Positions 9,984-21,387 of a stretch of DNA of 64,000 nt are shown here, one piece after another. Where the stretch lies: the NCBI GenBank assembly GCA_029858565.1, contig JAOUEV010000003.1, positions 1 to 64,000 of the forward strand. The letters run 5' to 3'. The notes beneath the pieces are model-generated. The model ran no database searches, was not told where the DNA came from, and worked only from the letters and a program-made list of their open reading frames with translations. The stretch comes from Nitrospirota bacterium (GTDB taxonomy: Bacteria; Nitrospirota; UBA9217). Each line of letters opens with the position of its first letter. Within the stretch, counting starts at the first letter, position 1. The position numbers were made by a program, and so were the translations under genes.

Positions 9984-12900
9984 ATGTTGCGCTCAACGAT
10001 CACCTCATTGCTACGCGGTTCCCTGCTTGGAAAAGCGGTCCTGGCCGTGACCCTGGCCCTGCTTCCCCCCCTGGTCTCCTATTTTTTCAGTTTCCATTCA
10101 TCGGAAAACTATCTCCGCTCGAACATCCAGAGCAACCTGGCGGTCATCGCGGAATCCTACGAGGCCCAGGTCTACCAGTTCCTGAACCGGTGCCGGACCC
10201 ACGCGGCTGATTTCGCCACCGATCCCGTGGTCCGGTCCCTTCTGACGGATGTCGCGGACGGCGCGCCTGCCCCGAGACAGGCGTTGAACAGACACCTGGT
10301 GTCGTACAAGCTGCCGGTGGACCGGTCCATCCGGGAGATCCGCGTGCTCACCCTGGACGGCAAGGTCGCGGCGTCAACAGATCCCTCCCGCGCCGGACGC
10401 ACCTATGCGGATCAGCCGGAATTCACGGCCGGCAGACGGGAGCTGCATGTCGGCGAGGAGGGGGGGAATCTCTATGCTGCCGCGCCGATCAGTTCCTCGC
10501 GCACCGGCAATATCATCGGCGTCCTGGTCAATGTGATTTCGCTCCAGGACCTGAACAATATCGTGACCGGCCAGTACGGCAGACTGCTGGGCGCTCTCTC
10601 CTGGGACAAGGGGAGGCCGGCAACGCTGGAAATATACCTGGTCAATCGCGATGGCCGCATGCTGACGCGGTTCCTGCATCAGCCTGACGTCGTCGCAAAC
10701 CAGGGTATCCGCACGGCGCCGGTCGATCGCTGTCTTGCTGACCGTGACGAGTTCACCGGGATCTATGAAAATCACCAGGGCGAAGAGGTCGTGGGCGCTT
10801 CCATGTGCTTCCCCGCGCTCCAGTGGACGCTGCTTGTCGAGGCGGATACGGCCGACGTGCTTATGCCGCCGCTCCGTAAGATGCGCAGGAACATGCTGTT
10901 TGCAGCAGTCGCCGTGTTCGGCGTTCTGGCCGGACTGTTCCTCCTCTATTTCCGCACGGTCGTCAGGCCGCTTCGCGCGCTGACCGAAGCATCCCGCAGG
11001 ATCGCCGGCGGCGACTACGCGGTAACGGCGCCGATCGGATCGACCGATGAGATCGGCACACTTGCCGTCGCCTTCAACGAGATGGCGCGGGATATCAAAG
11101 GCCGGACCGAGCTTGTCCGCGCCAGCGAAGAACGGCTCAGGAAGATCCTGAACAATACCAGCGAGATCATCTACAAGGCCTCGCTCGGCGCGGATCCTCT
11201 TGCCGTCCGTTCGAGTTCATCAGCCTCCGGTGCGAATCCATCACAGGCCGGAACGCCGGCGAGTTCCTGGCCGATCCCGGCCTCTGGAGCCGCCTGGTGC
11301 ATCCCGATGATCTGATCCTGGCGCGGGCAACGACCATGGAGATAATTAACTCCGGCGCTCCCGGGACCCGGACCTACCGGATCCGGCGGAACGGGAGCGG
11401 TGAAGAGGTCTGGATCGAGGACCGGATCGTGCCCGAGATCGGCGACCAGGGCGCGGTGGTGGGATGGTGGGGCGCCGCCCGGGATATCACCGACCACATG
11501 AAGATGCTCGAGTCCCTCCGGCTGCAGACCGCGCGGCTGTCAGAGTCCCAGCGGATCGCTCATCTGGGGACCTGGGAATGGGACATGACCACCAATGAGC
11601 TGTGGTGGTCCGATGAGATCTACAACATCTTCGGTCTCCGCCCCGGCGAATTCCCCGCCACCTACGATGCCTTTCTTGAACGGGTCCATCCCGACGACCG
11701 GACGCTGGTCCGGGACGGCGTGGACCGGGCGATCCTGGACCGGCTGCCCTACGAGCTCGCGCATCGCATCCTGCTGAGCGACGGCACGGTCCTGTTCGTG
11801 CAGGAAAAAGCCAATGTGCGTTATGACATGACGGGCAGGGCCGTCAAGATGGTCGGGACGGTCCAGGACATCACGACGCGCCAACGGATGGAGGACGCGG
11901 TCCGGGAGTCGGAGCAGCGGTTCCGCGCGATCTTCAACAGCGTGCACGACGGGATCCTGGTCATCGACGCCGAGACCCGCAGGTTCTTCCTGGCCAACGA
12001 AACGATCAGCGCCATGCTGGGCTACGATCTCCGGGAGCTGGCGAACCTCGGCATCGAGGATGTCCATCCGGCCGAGGACCTGCCGTCGCTGTTCGGGCAC
12101 CTGGACAAACTGCGGGCCGGCGAAGTCACCGCGGTCAGTGAACTGCGGCTCCGGCGCAGGGATGGAAGCGATTTCTACGCCGATATCGGGGCGACCCCGA
12201 TGACCCTGAACAACCGGAGCTACATCATCGGCGTGTACCGGGACATCACGGAGCAGAAGAAATCGATGGAGGAGCTCCGCATGCTTTCCGCGGTCATCGA
12301 ACACAGCGTGAACGTGGTGTTCATCACCGACCGCGACGGGAACATCGAATACGTCAACCCGACGTTCGAGCGAACCACCGGCTGGACAAAAGAGGAGGCC
12401 ATCGGCCGTAATCCGCGCATCCTCGCGTCCGGCAAGACGACGCGGGCCGAATACGAGGAACTGTGGAACATCATATCGTCGGGCCGCACCTGGCGGGGCG
12501 CGTTCCAGAACCGGAAGAAGGACGGGCAGTACTACTGGGGTAATTCCGTGGTCACGCCGATCTCGAACGAGAAAGGCGAGATCACCCACTTTCTCGCCGT
12601 GCAGGAGGACATCACCGAGCGGAAGATCGCCGAGGACCGGCTCCAGTACCTCGCTGCCTATGACGAGCTGACCGGCCTGCTGAACCGGAGCAGATTCATG
12701 GAAACGCTCCAGGAATGGATCGGCCACCACGCCGTCTATACCGGAGAACGCGGATGCCTGCTGATCATCGACATCGACGACTTCAAGTACATCAACGAAA
12801 CGCGCGGGCATGCCGCGGGCGACGAGATCATCAAGCAGATGGGGCATCATCTTCAGTCCATGCTCGCCGGGATGGAATCATCGCTGCGCAAGGAGGCGGG

Positions 12901-13945
12901 CGGTATCCGACTGGCCCGGCTGGGCGGCGACGAGTTCGCCGTGTTCCTGCCCGGCCTTGAAGCGGCCTCGGGCCAGGAAGCGGCGGAGCGGCTGCGCGCT
13001 TCCATCGAACGATTCCGTCCCGTGGAATTGTCGGCGCCGCTCACGGCCAGCATCGGCGCCGTGGTCTACCCGGACAACGGCAGCACGGTCAAGGAGCTGT
13101 TCACCAAGGCGGACGCGGCGCTCTACCGGTCCAAGCGGCTGGCAAAGAACCAGATCCGCTTCTTCCGGGCCGAGGACCACGATCTGGAGTACGCCCACTC
13201 ACGGCTGCGGCAGAAGGAAAGCATCCAGTCCGCGATCGCCGAGGACCGGTTCCTTCCCTGGTTCCAGCCGATCCTCCGGATCAGCGACGGCGTGGTGAGC
13301 CACTACGAAGCCCTTGCCCGGCTCCGGGACCAGGACGGGAAGATCGTCTACCCGGCGGAGTTCATCGACGCCGCCGAGGCGTTCGGCCTTATCGGGACCA
13401 TCGACCGGACAATCGCGGAAAAGACCATGCTGCTCCAGCGGGAATGCGCGAAACGGGGACAGCACCTCCATTTCGGCATGAACCTCTCGGGCAAGGAACT
13501 GGGGGACGAGGAGCTCCTGGCCTACCTGCAGCAGAAGATCAGCGAGACCGGCGCTGATCCGGGGAACCTGATATTTGAGATCACCGAGACCGCGGCGGTC
13601 CACGATCTCGAACGGGCCCGGAAGTTCATCAACTCCCTCAAGTCCACGGGGTGCCGGTTTTCGCTCGACGATTTCGGCGTCGGATTCACCTCGTTCCTCT
13701 ATCTCCGTGAACTGGGCGTGGACTATATCAAGATCGACGGCTCCTTCATCCGGAACCTGCCGCACAGCAGGAACGACCAGCTCTTTGTAAAGGCGATCAT
13801 CGACGTGGCCCGGGGCATGGGCATCAAGACGATCGCCGAGTTCGTGGAGAACGAGGAGATCCTGAACATGCTGCGCGGCCTTGGGGTGGACTACGCCCAG
13901 GGGTACTTCATCGGGAAGCCGATGTCCGGGATCCTGCGTGTGTAG
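9984..13945 (+). pseudogene. Cache-HAMP-multi-PAS-GGDEF-EAL protein interrupted by one frameshift near 11.2 kb (ORFs 9984-11315 and 11297-13945)
   Basis: The -1 frame between the ORFs reads PFEFISLRCESITGRNAGEFLADPGLWSRLVHPDDL, restoring a continuous PAS domain; GGDEF region LARLGGDEFAVFLPG; EAL region HYEALARLRD...LDDFGVGFTSFLYLRELGVDYIKIDGSFI. Whether this is a true pseudogene or a sequence error is unresolved. Confidence 0.75.
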
Positions 13946-14153
13946 CAGGTTAATTTCCTTCTCACCCTCAAAGAGCAAGGCAATTTGCCCGACAGCTCAG
14001 GCACAGTGCCTGAGAAATCAAATCTTGCCAAAGCGAATATACCCATTAATTCAATCAGATAGATCATGGCATCAAGATTGCTAAATATGATGCGTCAAGA
14101 AGAACAAGCGTTCTTAAGGTCCAGAGGAATCCGGGGACGACAGGGAGGATATT

Positions 14154-14636
14154 ATGGCGAAAGATCTGCAATTGGTGGTGTTCAGCACAGGCAAGGAGCT
14201 CTACGGCGTAGCCATACAGGCGGTGCATGAGATCGTGAAGGTGCCAGAGATCACCGAAGTGCCGGACGCGCCGGTCTTTCTCGAAGGCGTGATCAACCTG
14301 CGCGGCAAAATCGTTCCGGTCATCGATCTCCGGAAGCGGCTGCGGCTCGGGACCGGCGAACGGTCAAAATCCACGCGCATCCTGATCATCGAGAACAGCG
14401 GGAAGCGGATCGGGCTGCTGGTGGATGCGGTATCCGAGGTGATCAAGGTCCCGCCCGAGGCGGTGGAGGCGCCGCCCGAGATGATCGCGTCCGTGGGCGT
14501 CGAGTACATCACCGGCGTGGTCAAGTCCGGCAGCCGGCTGATCGTGCTGATCGACCTTGGCCGGGTGCTGAACGTGGAGGATATGAAGAGGGTCGGAACA
14601 ACCGCTGAGCGGATCGCGGAAGCGAGCGCCGCCTAA
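14154..14636 (+). CDS. cheW: Chemotaxis coupling protein CheW
   Basis: 160 aa; VFSTGKELYGVAIQAVHEIVKVPEITEVPDAPVFLEGVINLRGKIVPVIDLRKRL. Confidence 0.92.
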   Translation: MAKDLQLVVFSTGKELYGVAIQAVHEIVKVPEITEVPDAPVFLEGVINLRGKIVPVIDLRKRLRLGTGERSKSTRILIIENSGKRIGLLVDAVSEVIKVPPEAVEAPPEMIASVGVEYITGVVKSGSRLIVLIDLGRVLNVEDMKRVGTTAERIAEASAA

Positions 14637-14673
14637 GGGCTCGTTCCGGCGATAACTGATCGAGGAGGATGCT

Positions 14674-16701
14674 ATGTTAAAGGATATGAAGATCGGGAAT
14701 AGGCTGAATCTGGGCTTCGGATTGCTCGTGCTGATGATCGTGATCGTCGGCGCGAGCGCGTTCCTGGGGATCAGCAGCATCAAGACGCAAACGCAGCACT
14801 TGGTCGAGGAGGAGGGGCGTGTTGCCCGCACGGCGGCTGAGGTGCATCCGCACATTCTGAACCTCCGGAGATATGAAAAGGACGTGCTGCTGAACATGGG
14901 TTCGCGGGAAAAGGTGTCCGAATACGGCAAGAAATGGGAGAAAGAGCTTGTCGACCTGGGCGAGCTGCTGAAGTCCCTGGAAAAGGAGGAGCTGAATCCC
15001 GAGCAGACGAAGGCCCTGAAGGAGTTGGCGGAACATCTTGCCAAGTACGCCGAAGGTTTCCGGTCGGTCTTTGCAAAGATCCAGGACGGCACTCTCAAGA
15101 CCGCCCAGGCCGCGAACGCGGCTCTAGGCGCATTCAAGGATAATGTGCGCGGTCTTGAATCGTTGATCGATACTTTTGAGGACCACATCGGCGAGAACAT
15201 GAAAAGAACAGAGGCTGGCGTGATCAAGGGAGCTGAAACCACCCTCCTATTCATCGGCGTGCTGATCATCGTTTCAACGGCTATCGCTTTTGCCGTCAGC
15301 ATCCCCACCTCCAGAAGCATTGTCGTTCCGGTGAAGGAGATCGCCGAGATCGCCGACAGGATCGCAGCAGGCGACCTGTCCGTTGAGATCAAGGCGCAGC
15401 GCAAGGACGAGATCGGCATGCTGGCGGACTCGTTCCGCGCCATGGTCGTCTATCTCAAGGGAATGGCCGGCACGGCCGAAGCCATCGCGCAGGGCGACCT
15501 GCGCGGGGAAGTCACGCCCAAGTCGGATAAGGACGTGCTCGGGAACGCCTTCCACGAGATGGTATCGGGCCTCCGGTCCATCGTGACCGAGATCAAGGGC
15601 GGCGCGGACCAGATCGCCTCGGCGTCGGGCCAGATCGCCTCGACCTCGGAGCAGACGGCGCGGAACAACGAGTCCGCTGCAACGGCGGTGGAGGAGACCA
15701 CCTCGACCATGCACGAGATGTCGGCGAACATCCAGAACGTGGCCAAGAACGCCCAGAACCAGTCCTCGTCGGTGACCGAGACCTCGGCGTCCATCGAGCA
15801 GATGGTGGCGTCGATCCAGCGGATCGCGGACACGGTGAACCAGTTCGTGCAGCTCTCGGCCAAGACGAAGCAGGCCGTGGAGCAGGGCCTCGACGCCGTG
15901 GCGAAATCGGTGAAGGGCACCGATGAGATCAGCCGGTCCATCGTCCGGTCGTCGGACACCATCTCGGCGCTCGGCGCCCGGGTCGAGGACATCGGCAAGA
16001 TCGTGGACGTGATCGACGAGATCGCTGAACAGACCAACCTGCTGGCCCTGAACGCGGCGATCGAGGCCGCGCGCGCGGGAGAGCAGGGCCAGGGGTTCGC
16101 CGTGGTGGCCGACGAGGTGCGGAAGCTCGCGGAGCGGTCCGCCAAGTCGACCAAGGAGATCGCGGAGCTGATCAGCGGCATCCAGCGCGAGGCCCAGGAC
16201 GCGGTGAAGGTGATGGAAAAATCGACCCAACTCGTGGAGCGGGGCGTGGAACTGAGCAGCGAGGTCGGCAACACGCTCAAGGCGATCGAGAACAACGTCG
16301 TGGAGGTGGACCGCTATTCCAAGGAGATCGGCGCGGCAACGCAGGAGCAGTCCAGCGGCAGCACCCAGATCGGGAAGGCGGCGGAGAACCTTCGCGAAGT
16401 GACCCACGAGATCTCCTCGGCCACTGACGAGCAGGCGTCCGCCGCGGAGCAGATCGTGAAGACCATGGAAAAGATGCGCGAGATGATCCACCAGAACGCG
16501 GCGGCGACGACCGAGCTGGCCTCGTCGGCCGAGGAGCTGCGCTCCCAGGCCGAGCGGTTCCAGGACATCATCGGCAGGTTCTCGGTGGGCGACGAGGACG
16601 CGGCCGGCAAGCGTCCCGCCCGGCAGAAGGAACTGCCGCACCACGACGGAAACGGCAGAGACAAAACGCGGGGACAGCATAAGCTGATCGGAGCGGCGTA
16701 A
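14674..16701 (+). CDS. Methyl-accepting chemotaxis protein
   Basis: 675 aa; two TM segments, HAMP, conserved signalling tip IAEQTNLLALNAAIEAARAGEQGQGFAVVADEVRKLAERS. Confidence 0.95.
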   Translation: MLKDMKIGNRLNLGFGLLVLMIVIVGASAFLGISSIKTQTQHLVEEEGRVARTAAEVHPHILNLRRYEKDVLLNMGSREKVSEYGKKWEKELVDLGELLKSLEKEELNPEQTKALKELAEHLAKYAEGFRSVFAKIQDGTLKTAQAANAALGAFKDNVRGLESLIDTFEDHIGENMKRTEAGVIKGAETTLLFIGVLIIVSTAIAFAVSIPTSRSIVVPVKEIAEIADRIAAGDLSVEIKAQRKDEIGMLADSFRAMVVYLKGMAGTAEAIAQGDLRGEVTPKSDKDVLGNAFHEMVSGLRSIVTEIKGGADQIASASGQIASTSEQTARNNESAATAVEETTSTMHEMSANIQNVAKNAQNQSSSVTETSASIEQMVASIQRIADTVNQFVQLSAKTKQAVEQGLDAVAKSVKGTDEISRSIVRSSDTISALGARVEDIGKIVDVIDEIAEQTNLLALNAAIEAARAGEQGQGFAVVADEVRKLAERSAKSTKEIAELISGIQREAQDAVKVMEKSTQLVERGVELSSEVGNTLKAIENNVVEVDRYSKEIGAATQEQSSGSTQIGKAAENLREVTHEISSATDEQASAAEQIVKTMEKMREMIHQNAAATTELASSAEELRSQAERFQDIIGRFSVGDEDAAGKRPARQKELPHHDGNGRDKTRGQHKLIGAA

Positions 16702-16703
16702 GC

Positions 16704-17534
16704 ATGCTGACGGACGAGGAGTTCCGGCTGTTCCGGAACATGATCTACGACGAATCGGGAATGTACCTCAAGGAAGCCAAGAAGGACTTCCTGGAGCACC
16801 GCGTCCAGAAACGGATGCAGGCGACCGGGACGGCGACGCCCTACTGGTACTACCGGCACGTCACGGCGAACCGGGAAACGGAGCTGCCCTCGCTCCTCGA
16901 CGCCATGACCGTCAACGAGACCTCCTTCTTCCGGAACGGGCCGCAGATAGACCTGTTCCGGAAGAACATCATGAAGGACCTGCTGGCGCAGAAGGCCACG
17001 ACGGCGTGGCGCAAGCTCCGCATCTGGTCCGCCGGCTGTTCGACCGGCGAGGAGCCCTACACCATCGCCATATGCGTGCTCGAAGCGATCCCGGACCCGG
17101 AGAAGTGGGACATCAGGATCTTCGCGTCCGATCTGAGCATGAAGGCGCTCGAGGTCGCGAGCAGGGCCGTGTACGCGGAGCAGCGGGTGAAACACAACGT
17201 TCCCGATGAGCTGGTGCCGAAATATTTCGACCGCGTCGGGGACGGGTATCGGGTCAAGGACAACGTCAAACGGCTCGTCGTGTTCGACTACCACAATCTG
17301 AAGCACGAGAACGGCCTGACGGCGCTGGATGCGATCTTCTGCCGGAACGTCATGATATACTTTGATGAAGAAGAACAGAAGCGGGTGGTGGAGAAGTTCT
17401 ACCGCAGCCTGAATCCCGGCGGGTATCTGCTGATCGGCCATGCGGAAAGCCTTCAGGGCATGCACACGCAGTTCCAGTTCTTCTACCAGAACAAAGGAAC
17501 AGCCTACAAGAAGCCGGCGCAGGAGGGAGTATGA
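16704..17534 (+). CDS. cheR: Chemotaxis protein methyltransferase CheR
   Basis: 276 aa; MTVNETSFFRN, IWSAGCSTGEEPYTIA, DAIFCRNVMIYFD. Confidence 0.94.
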   Translation: MLTDEEFRLFRNMIYDESGMYLKEAKKDFLEHRVQKRMQATGTATPYWYYRHVTANRETELPSLLDAMTVNETSFFRNGPQIDLFRKNIMKDLLAQKATTAWRKLRIWSAGCSTGEEPYTIAICVLEAIPDPEKWDIRIFASDLSMKALEVASRAVYAEQRVKHNVPDELVPKYFDRVGDGYRVKDNVKRLVVFDYHNLKHENGLTALDAIFCRNVMIYFDEEEQKRVVEKFYRSLNPGGYLLIGHAESLQGMHTQFQFFYQNKGTAYKKPAQEGV

Positions 17535-17905
17535 AGGTTCTATTGGCGGAAGATGAGAAGAATTTCGGCATGGTGCTGAAGAACGAACTGGCGGACGCAG
17601 GCTACGAGGTGGACCTTGCCGCCGACGGCGTCGAAGCCGTGCTCAGGTTCATTGACAACAAGTACGATTTCGTGCTCCTGGACATCAAGATGCCGAAGCT
17701 CGACGGGATCAACGCGCTCCGGATCATGAAGAAGATCGACCGGGACGTACCGGCCATCACCTATTCGGGCAACGCGGGGAGCGGCGAGATGGCCGATTCG
17801 GTGAAGGCGGGCGCCATCCGGTGCCTGACCAAACCGATCTCGATCGCGACGCTCAGGCAGGAGATCGAAAAGCACCGGGGGCGCCGCGGCGGAGGAGAAC
17901 GATGA
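17531..17905 (+). CDS. Receiver-domain protein (CheY-like)
   Basis: 124 aa; KVLLAEDEKNFGMVLKNELADAGYEVDLAADG...FVLLDIKMPKLDG. Confidence 0.9.
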   Translation: MKVLLAEDEKNFGMVLKNELADAGYEVDLAADGVEAVLRFIDNKYDFVLLDIKMPKLDGINALRIMKKIDRDVPAITYSGNAGSGEMADSVKAGAIRCLTKPISIATLRQEIEKHRGRRGGGER

Positions 17906-19917
17906 CCGAGCAGGCCATGCAGTGGAGCGACGAAGAGTACCGGGAGCTCCGGAAGGTCTTTTTCGCCCAGACCCGCGAGATCATCGCGGACCTGCGCGAT
18001 CTCGTCATGTCGCTGGAAACGGAGCCGTCGAACGACGAAGTGCTCAAGACCGTCAAGCGCAATGTCCACACCCTGAAGGGCGATTCGAACGCCATGGGAC
18101 TGACCTTTGTGGGCGCTCTGTGCCATCGCATGGAGGACGCCCTGTCTCACGCGCTCACGACGGGGGGCATCGATCATGAGGCAGCGGACCTGCTGCTTGC
18201 GGCGGTCGATACCATCGAGCGTCTGGTCGCTTCGAGCGAGGCCGGAGGCGAGGAGGCGGGCGGCGAGGACATGCTGGCCCGGATCGACTGCTATCTCGAT
18301 ATCCACTGCTCGGGAGGGCGGAGCACGGCGCCGGCGGAGACGGCCGCGCTGACGGAGTACGAGTTGCTCCAGGTCGCGAACGCGCGGAGCGCGGGCCAGA
18401 CGGTGTTCGACGCCGAGGTGCGCTTCCACCCGCGCTGTGCCGAGCGCGGCGTGGCCGCGCGCATGCTGGCCGCCCGTGTCGCGGCCATCGGGCAGCTGAT
18501 CCGGTCGTTCCCGGCAGTTGAAAATCCCGGGATCGAGCAGGCGGCGGCGATACGCCTGGTGATCGCTGCGACGCGCGAAGCCGCGGCAATCGAACAGGCA
18601 TTGTCCCTGACCGGCATCAGTGAGAGCGTGCGGGTCGGCCTGCTCGGGGAAGAAGCGCAAACGATTTCCCGGCCTGCCGCGGGGACCCCTCTCCCGGCGT
18701 CTGCCGCGGCGCAGAACGACATGGTCCGGATCGAGGCGTCGCGGGTCGACCGCATCATGGACCTGGTGGGAGAACTGATCATCGGGCGCTCGATGATGGA
18801 GCAGGCGACGCGGGAACTCGAGGACGGGCTTGCCGCATCGGACGCCGCGGCCAGATTCTACTCCATCAACACCTACCTGGAGCGCACGGTCGGAGACCTC
18901 CAGAAGGCGGTCATGAAGATGCGCATGGTGCCGATCAACCACGTGTTCCGGAAGTTTCCGAAAATGGTCCGTGACCTGGCAGCGGAGAAGGGCAAGCAGC
19001 TCCGCCTCGAGGTGAAGGGCCGGGAGACCGAGCTCGACAAGGGGATCGTGGACGCGCTGGGCGAGCCGCTGGCGCACATCATCAGAAACCTGATCGACCA
19101 CGGCATCGAACTGCCCGGCGAGCGGAGCGTGCTGGGCAAGCCCGAGGAAGGCGTGATCGCGCTCCGGGCATTTCATGAGGGGTCTCAGTTCGTCATCGAA
19201 GCTTCGGATGACGGCCGCGGGATTGACGCGCCGGCCGTGAAGAAAAAAGCTCTGGAAAAAGGATTCATAGACGCCGCTGCCGCAGCAGCGATGAACGAAA
19301 CGGATGCCATGAACCTCATTTTCCTCTCGGGGCTCAGCACGGCTGCGGTCCTCTCCGGCACCTCGGGCCGGGGCGTGGGCATGGACGCGGTCAAGTCCGC
19401 TGTCGAATCGCTCAAGGGGTCCATCGAGATCGAGTCCGAGATCGGCAAAGGCACGCTGTTCCGGCTGCGGCTGCCGCTCACCCTTGCGGTGATCAAGGCG
19501 CTGCTCTTCCAGGTCGGCGAGCGGCTGTACGCGCTTCCGGTTTCGGTGATCTCCGAGGTCGCCAAGGTCATGGGCAGGGATCTCACGACCGTGGACGGCA
19601 GGAAGACGCTGCTGCTCCGCGACCAGGTGATCTCCATGGTTGACATCAAGGACCTGTTCCATGTTGCCGGGACCGAGGGCGAGCGCAAATACGCCCTGAT
19701 CATCGGCTCCGGCAGCCGCCGGATGGGCCTCCTGATCGACAAGCTCATGTGGCAGCAGGAACTGGTGATCAAAGCAGTGGACGAGGACATGGTCTCATCG
19801 CCCTGCGTGGCCGGCGCCTCGATCCTCGGGAACGGGAAGGTCGTGCTGATCCTGGACGAGCAGGCCATGCTGCGGAAGGCCATCGACGACGAAAAGAGGA
19901 GGCTGGCGGCCGCATGA
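17902..19917 (+). CDS. cheA: Chemotaxis histidine kinase CheA
   Basis: 671 aa from ATG 17902 (ATGA overlap); Hpt NVHTLKGDSNAMG; kinase MDLVGELIIGRSMM, MKMRMVPINHVF; C-terminal CheW-like domain. Confidence 0.93.
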   Translation: MTEQAMQWSDEEYRELRKVFFAQTREIIADLRDLVMSLETEPSNDEVLKTVKRNVHTLKGDSNAMGLTFVGALCHRMEDALSHALTTGGIDHEAADLLLAAVDTIERLVASSEAGGEEAGGEDMLARIDCYLDIHCSGGRSTAPAETAALTEYELLQVANARSAGQTVFDAEVRFHPRCAERGVAARMLAARVAAIGQLIRSFPAVENPGIEQAAAIRLVIAATREAAAIEQALSLTGISESVRVGLLGEEAQTISRPAAGTPLPASAAAQNDMVRIEASRVDRIMDLVGELIIGRSMMEQATRELEDGLAASDAAARFYSINTYLERTVGDLQKAVMKMRMVPINHVFRKFPKMVRDLAAEKGKQLRLEVKGRETELDKGIVDALGEPLAHIIRNLIDHGIELPGERSVLGKPEEGVIALRAFHEGSQFVIEASDDGRGIDAPAVKKKALEKGFIDAAAAAAMNETDAMNLIFLSGLSTAAVLSGTSGRGVGMDAVKSAVESLKGSIEIESEIGKGTLFRLRLPLTLAVIKALLFQVGERLYALPVSVISEVAKVMGRDLTTVDGRKTLLLRDQVISMVDIKDLFHVAGTEGERKYALIIGSGSRRMGLLIDKLMWQQELVIKAVDEDMVSSPCVAGASILGNGKVVLILDEQAMLRKAIDDEKRRLAAA

Positions 19918-20996
19918 AGCGGATACGGGTGCTCGTGGTCGATGATTCGGCCCTGATGCGGAAGATGATCCCCCAGATCCTGGCAACGGACCCGGGCATC
20001 GAGGTGATGGGCACGGCCATGGACGGCATGTTCGCGCTCAAGAAGATCGCGGAGCAGCGGCCCGACGTCATCACCCTGGACATGGACATGCCGAGGATGA
20101 ACGGGATGGAGACGCTCAAGCGCATCGTCGAGGAGTACGGCATTCCGGTCATCGTGGTGAGCTCGCTCACCCTGCAGGGCGCGGAGCTGACCTTCCGGGC
20201 GCTGGAGGTCGGCGCATTCGACTTCGTGACCAAACCAAAGGACGCGATCTCGCTGCACATCAAGGATATCAGCGATGAGCTGATCGGGAAGATCCGCGCG
20301 GCGGTCGACAATCCGCACGCGCGGCTCCGGTTCAAGCGGATCACGCCTCCCGAGGCGTTCCGCCAGAAACGGCGGCAGCCTTTCACCCGGACGGCGGAGC
20401 GGGTCCTGGCGATCGGCATCTCGACCGGCGGGCCGAACGCGCTGAGCTATCTGCTGCCGCTCCTGCCCAAGGAATTTCCCGCGGGGATCGTGATCGTGCA
20501 GCACATGCCGGCCGGTTTCACCGAGATGTTCGCGTCGCGGCTGAACTCGCTTTCGGCCATCGAGGTGAAGGAAGCCCAGGACGGGGACCTGGTCCTTCCC
20601 GGACGGGCGCTGATCGCGCCCGGGGACCGGCATCTGAAAGTGAAGCGTCTTCCGCTCGGCGCCATTGCCGTGCTGTCCGACGGCCCCGCGGTGAGCGGCC
20701 ACCGGCCGTCGGCCGACGTGCTGTTCCGGTCCGTTGCCGCGGAGTACGGGGCGAGCGCGACCGGCCTCATCATGACGGGCATGGGGTCCGACGGCGCGGA
20801 AGGCATCGGGGAGATCAAGGCAAAGGGCGGCCACACCATCGCCCAGGACGAAAAGAGCTGCGTGGTCTACGGCATGCCCAAGTCCGCAGTGGAAAAGAAC
20901 CATATACGACAGACGGTCCCGCTCGACGAGCTGGGTCCGGCGTTGACAGGATTGTTCGCACAGGAGGAGGTCGTTCATGGAACAAACAGTCGCTAA
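19914..20996 (+). CDS. cheB: Protein-glutamate methylesterase CheB
   Basis: REC (VLVVDDSALMRKMI) plus CheB catalytic region (AIGISTGGPNALSYLLP, QHMPAGFTEMFASRLN, GMGSDGAEG). Confidence 0.94.
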   Translation: MKRIRVLVVDDSALMRKMIPQILATDPGIEVMGTAMDGMFALKKIAEQRPDVITLDMDMPRMNGMETLKRIVEEYGIPVIVVSSLTLQGAELTFRALEVGAFDFVTKPKDAISLHIKDISDELIGKIRAAVDNPHARLRFKRITPPEAFRQKRRQPFTRTAERVLAIGISTGGPNALSYLLPLLPKEFPAGIVIVQHMPAGFTEMFASRLNSLSAIEVKEAQDGDLVLPGRALIAPGDRHLKVKRLPLGAIAVLSDGPAVSGHRPSADVLFRSVAAEYGASATGLIMTGMGSDGAEGIGEIKAKGGHTIAQDEKSCVVYGMPKSAVEKNHIRQTVPLDELGPALTGLFAQEEVVHGTNSR

Positions 20997-21387
20997 AACG
21001 GAAGGGAAGTCGTTTCGGTGCGTCATTGCCGACGACTCGGCTTTCGCTCGGAAGAATATCGCCGGTGTCGTGGCCCGGCTCGGCGGCACCGTGGTCGGCG
21101 AGGCCGTGAACGGCAAGGAGGCCGTGGACCTGTACGACAGGCTCCGTCCGGACCTGGTATTGCTCGACATTACCATGCCCTTGCAGAACGGCGTGGACGC
21201 TCTCCGGCAGATCATGGAGAAGGACCAGACCGCCAGGATCGTCGTGGTCAGCTCGATCGGCCATAAGGAGATGATCTGGAAGGCGATCACCCTTGGCGCC
21301 AAGCATTTCATCACCAAGCCCTTTGATCAGGACTATGTGGGGACGATCATCAAGTCCGTGATCGAGGGCAAGGAGACGCAGTCATGA
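20977..21387 (+). CDS. cheY: CheY-type response regulator
   Basis: 136 aa; CVIADDSAFARKNIAGVV...LVLLDITMPLQNGVDAL...FITKPF. Confidence 0.88.
   Translation: MEQTVAKTEGKSFRCVIADDSAFARKNIAGVVARLGGTVVGEAVNGKEAVDLYDRLRPDLVLLDITMPLQNGVDALRQIMEKDQTARIVVVSSIGHKEMIWKAITLGAKHFITKPFDQDYVGTIIKSVIEGKETQS

Noticed and set aside
9572-10210. 212-aa plus-strand ORF bridging two kinase genes
   Set aside because: Mostly out-of-frame reading of the kinase 3' end and the next gene; only the Cys-rich middle is of interest (reported separately).
11190-11320. Programmed ribosomal frameshift
   Set aside because: No recognised slippery heptamer or clear downstream stimulatory structure was seen; an indel or decay is simpler.
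15274-16680. 468-aa minus-strand ORF antisense to the MCP gene
   Set aside because: R/L/H-rich antisense translation, no conserved motif.
17761-19662. 633-aa minus-strand ORF antisense to cheA
   Set aside because: Same explanation; cheA is unambiguous on the plus strand.
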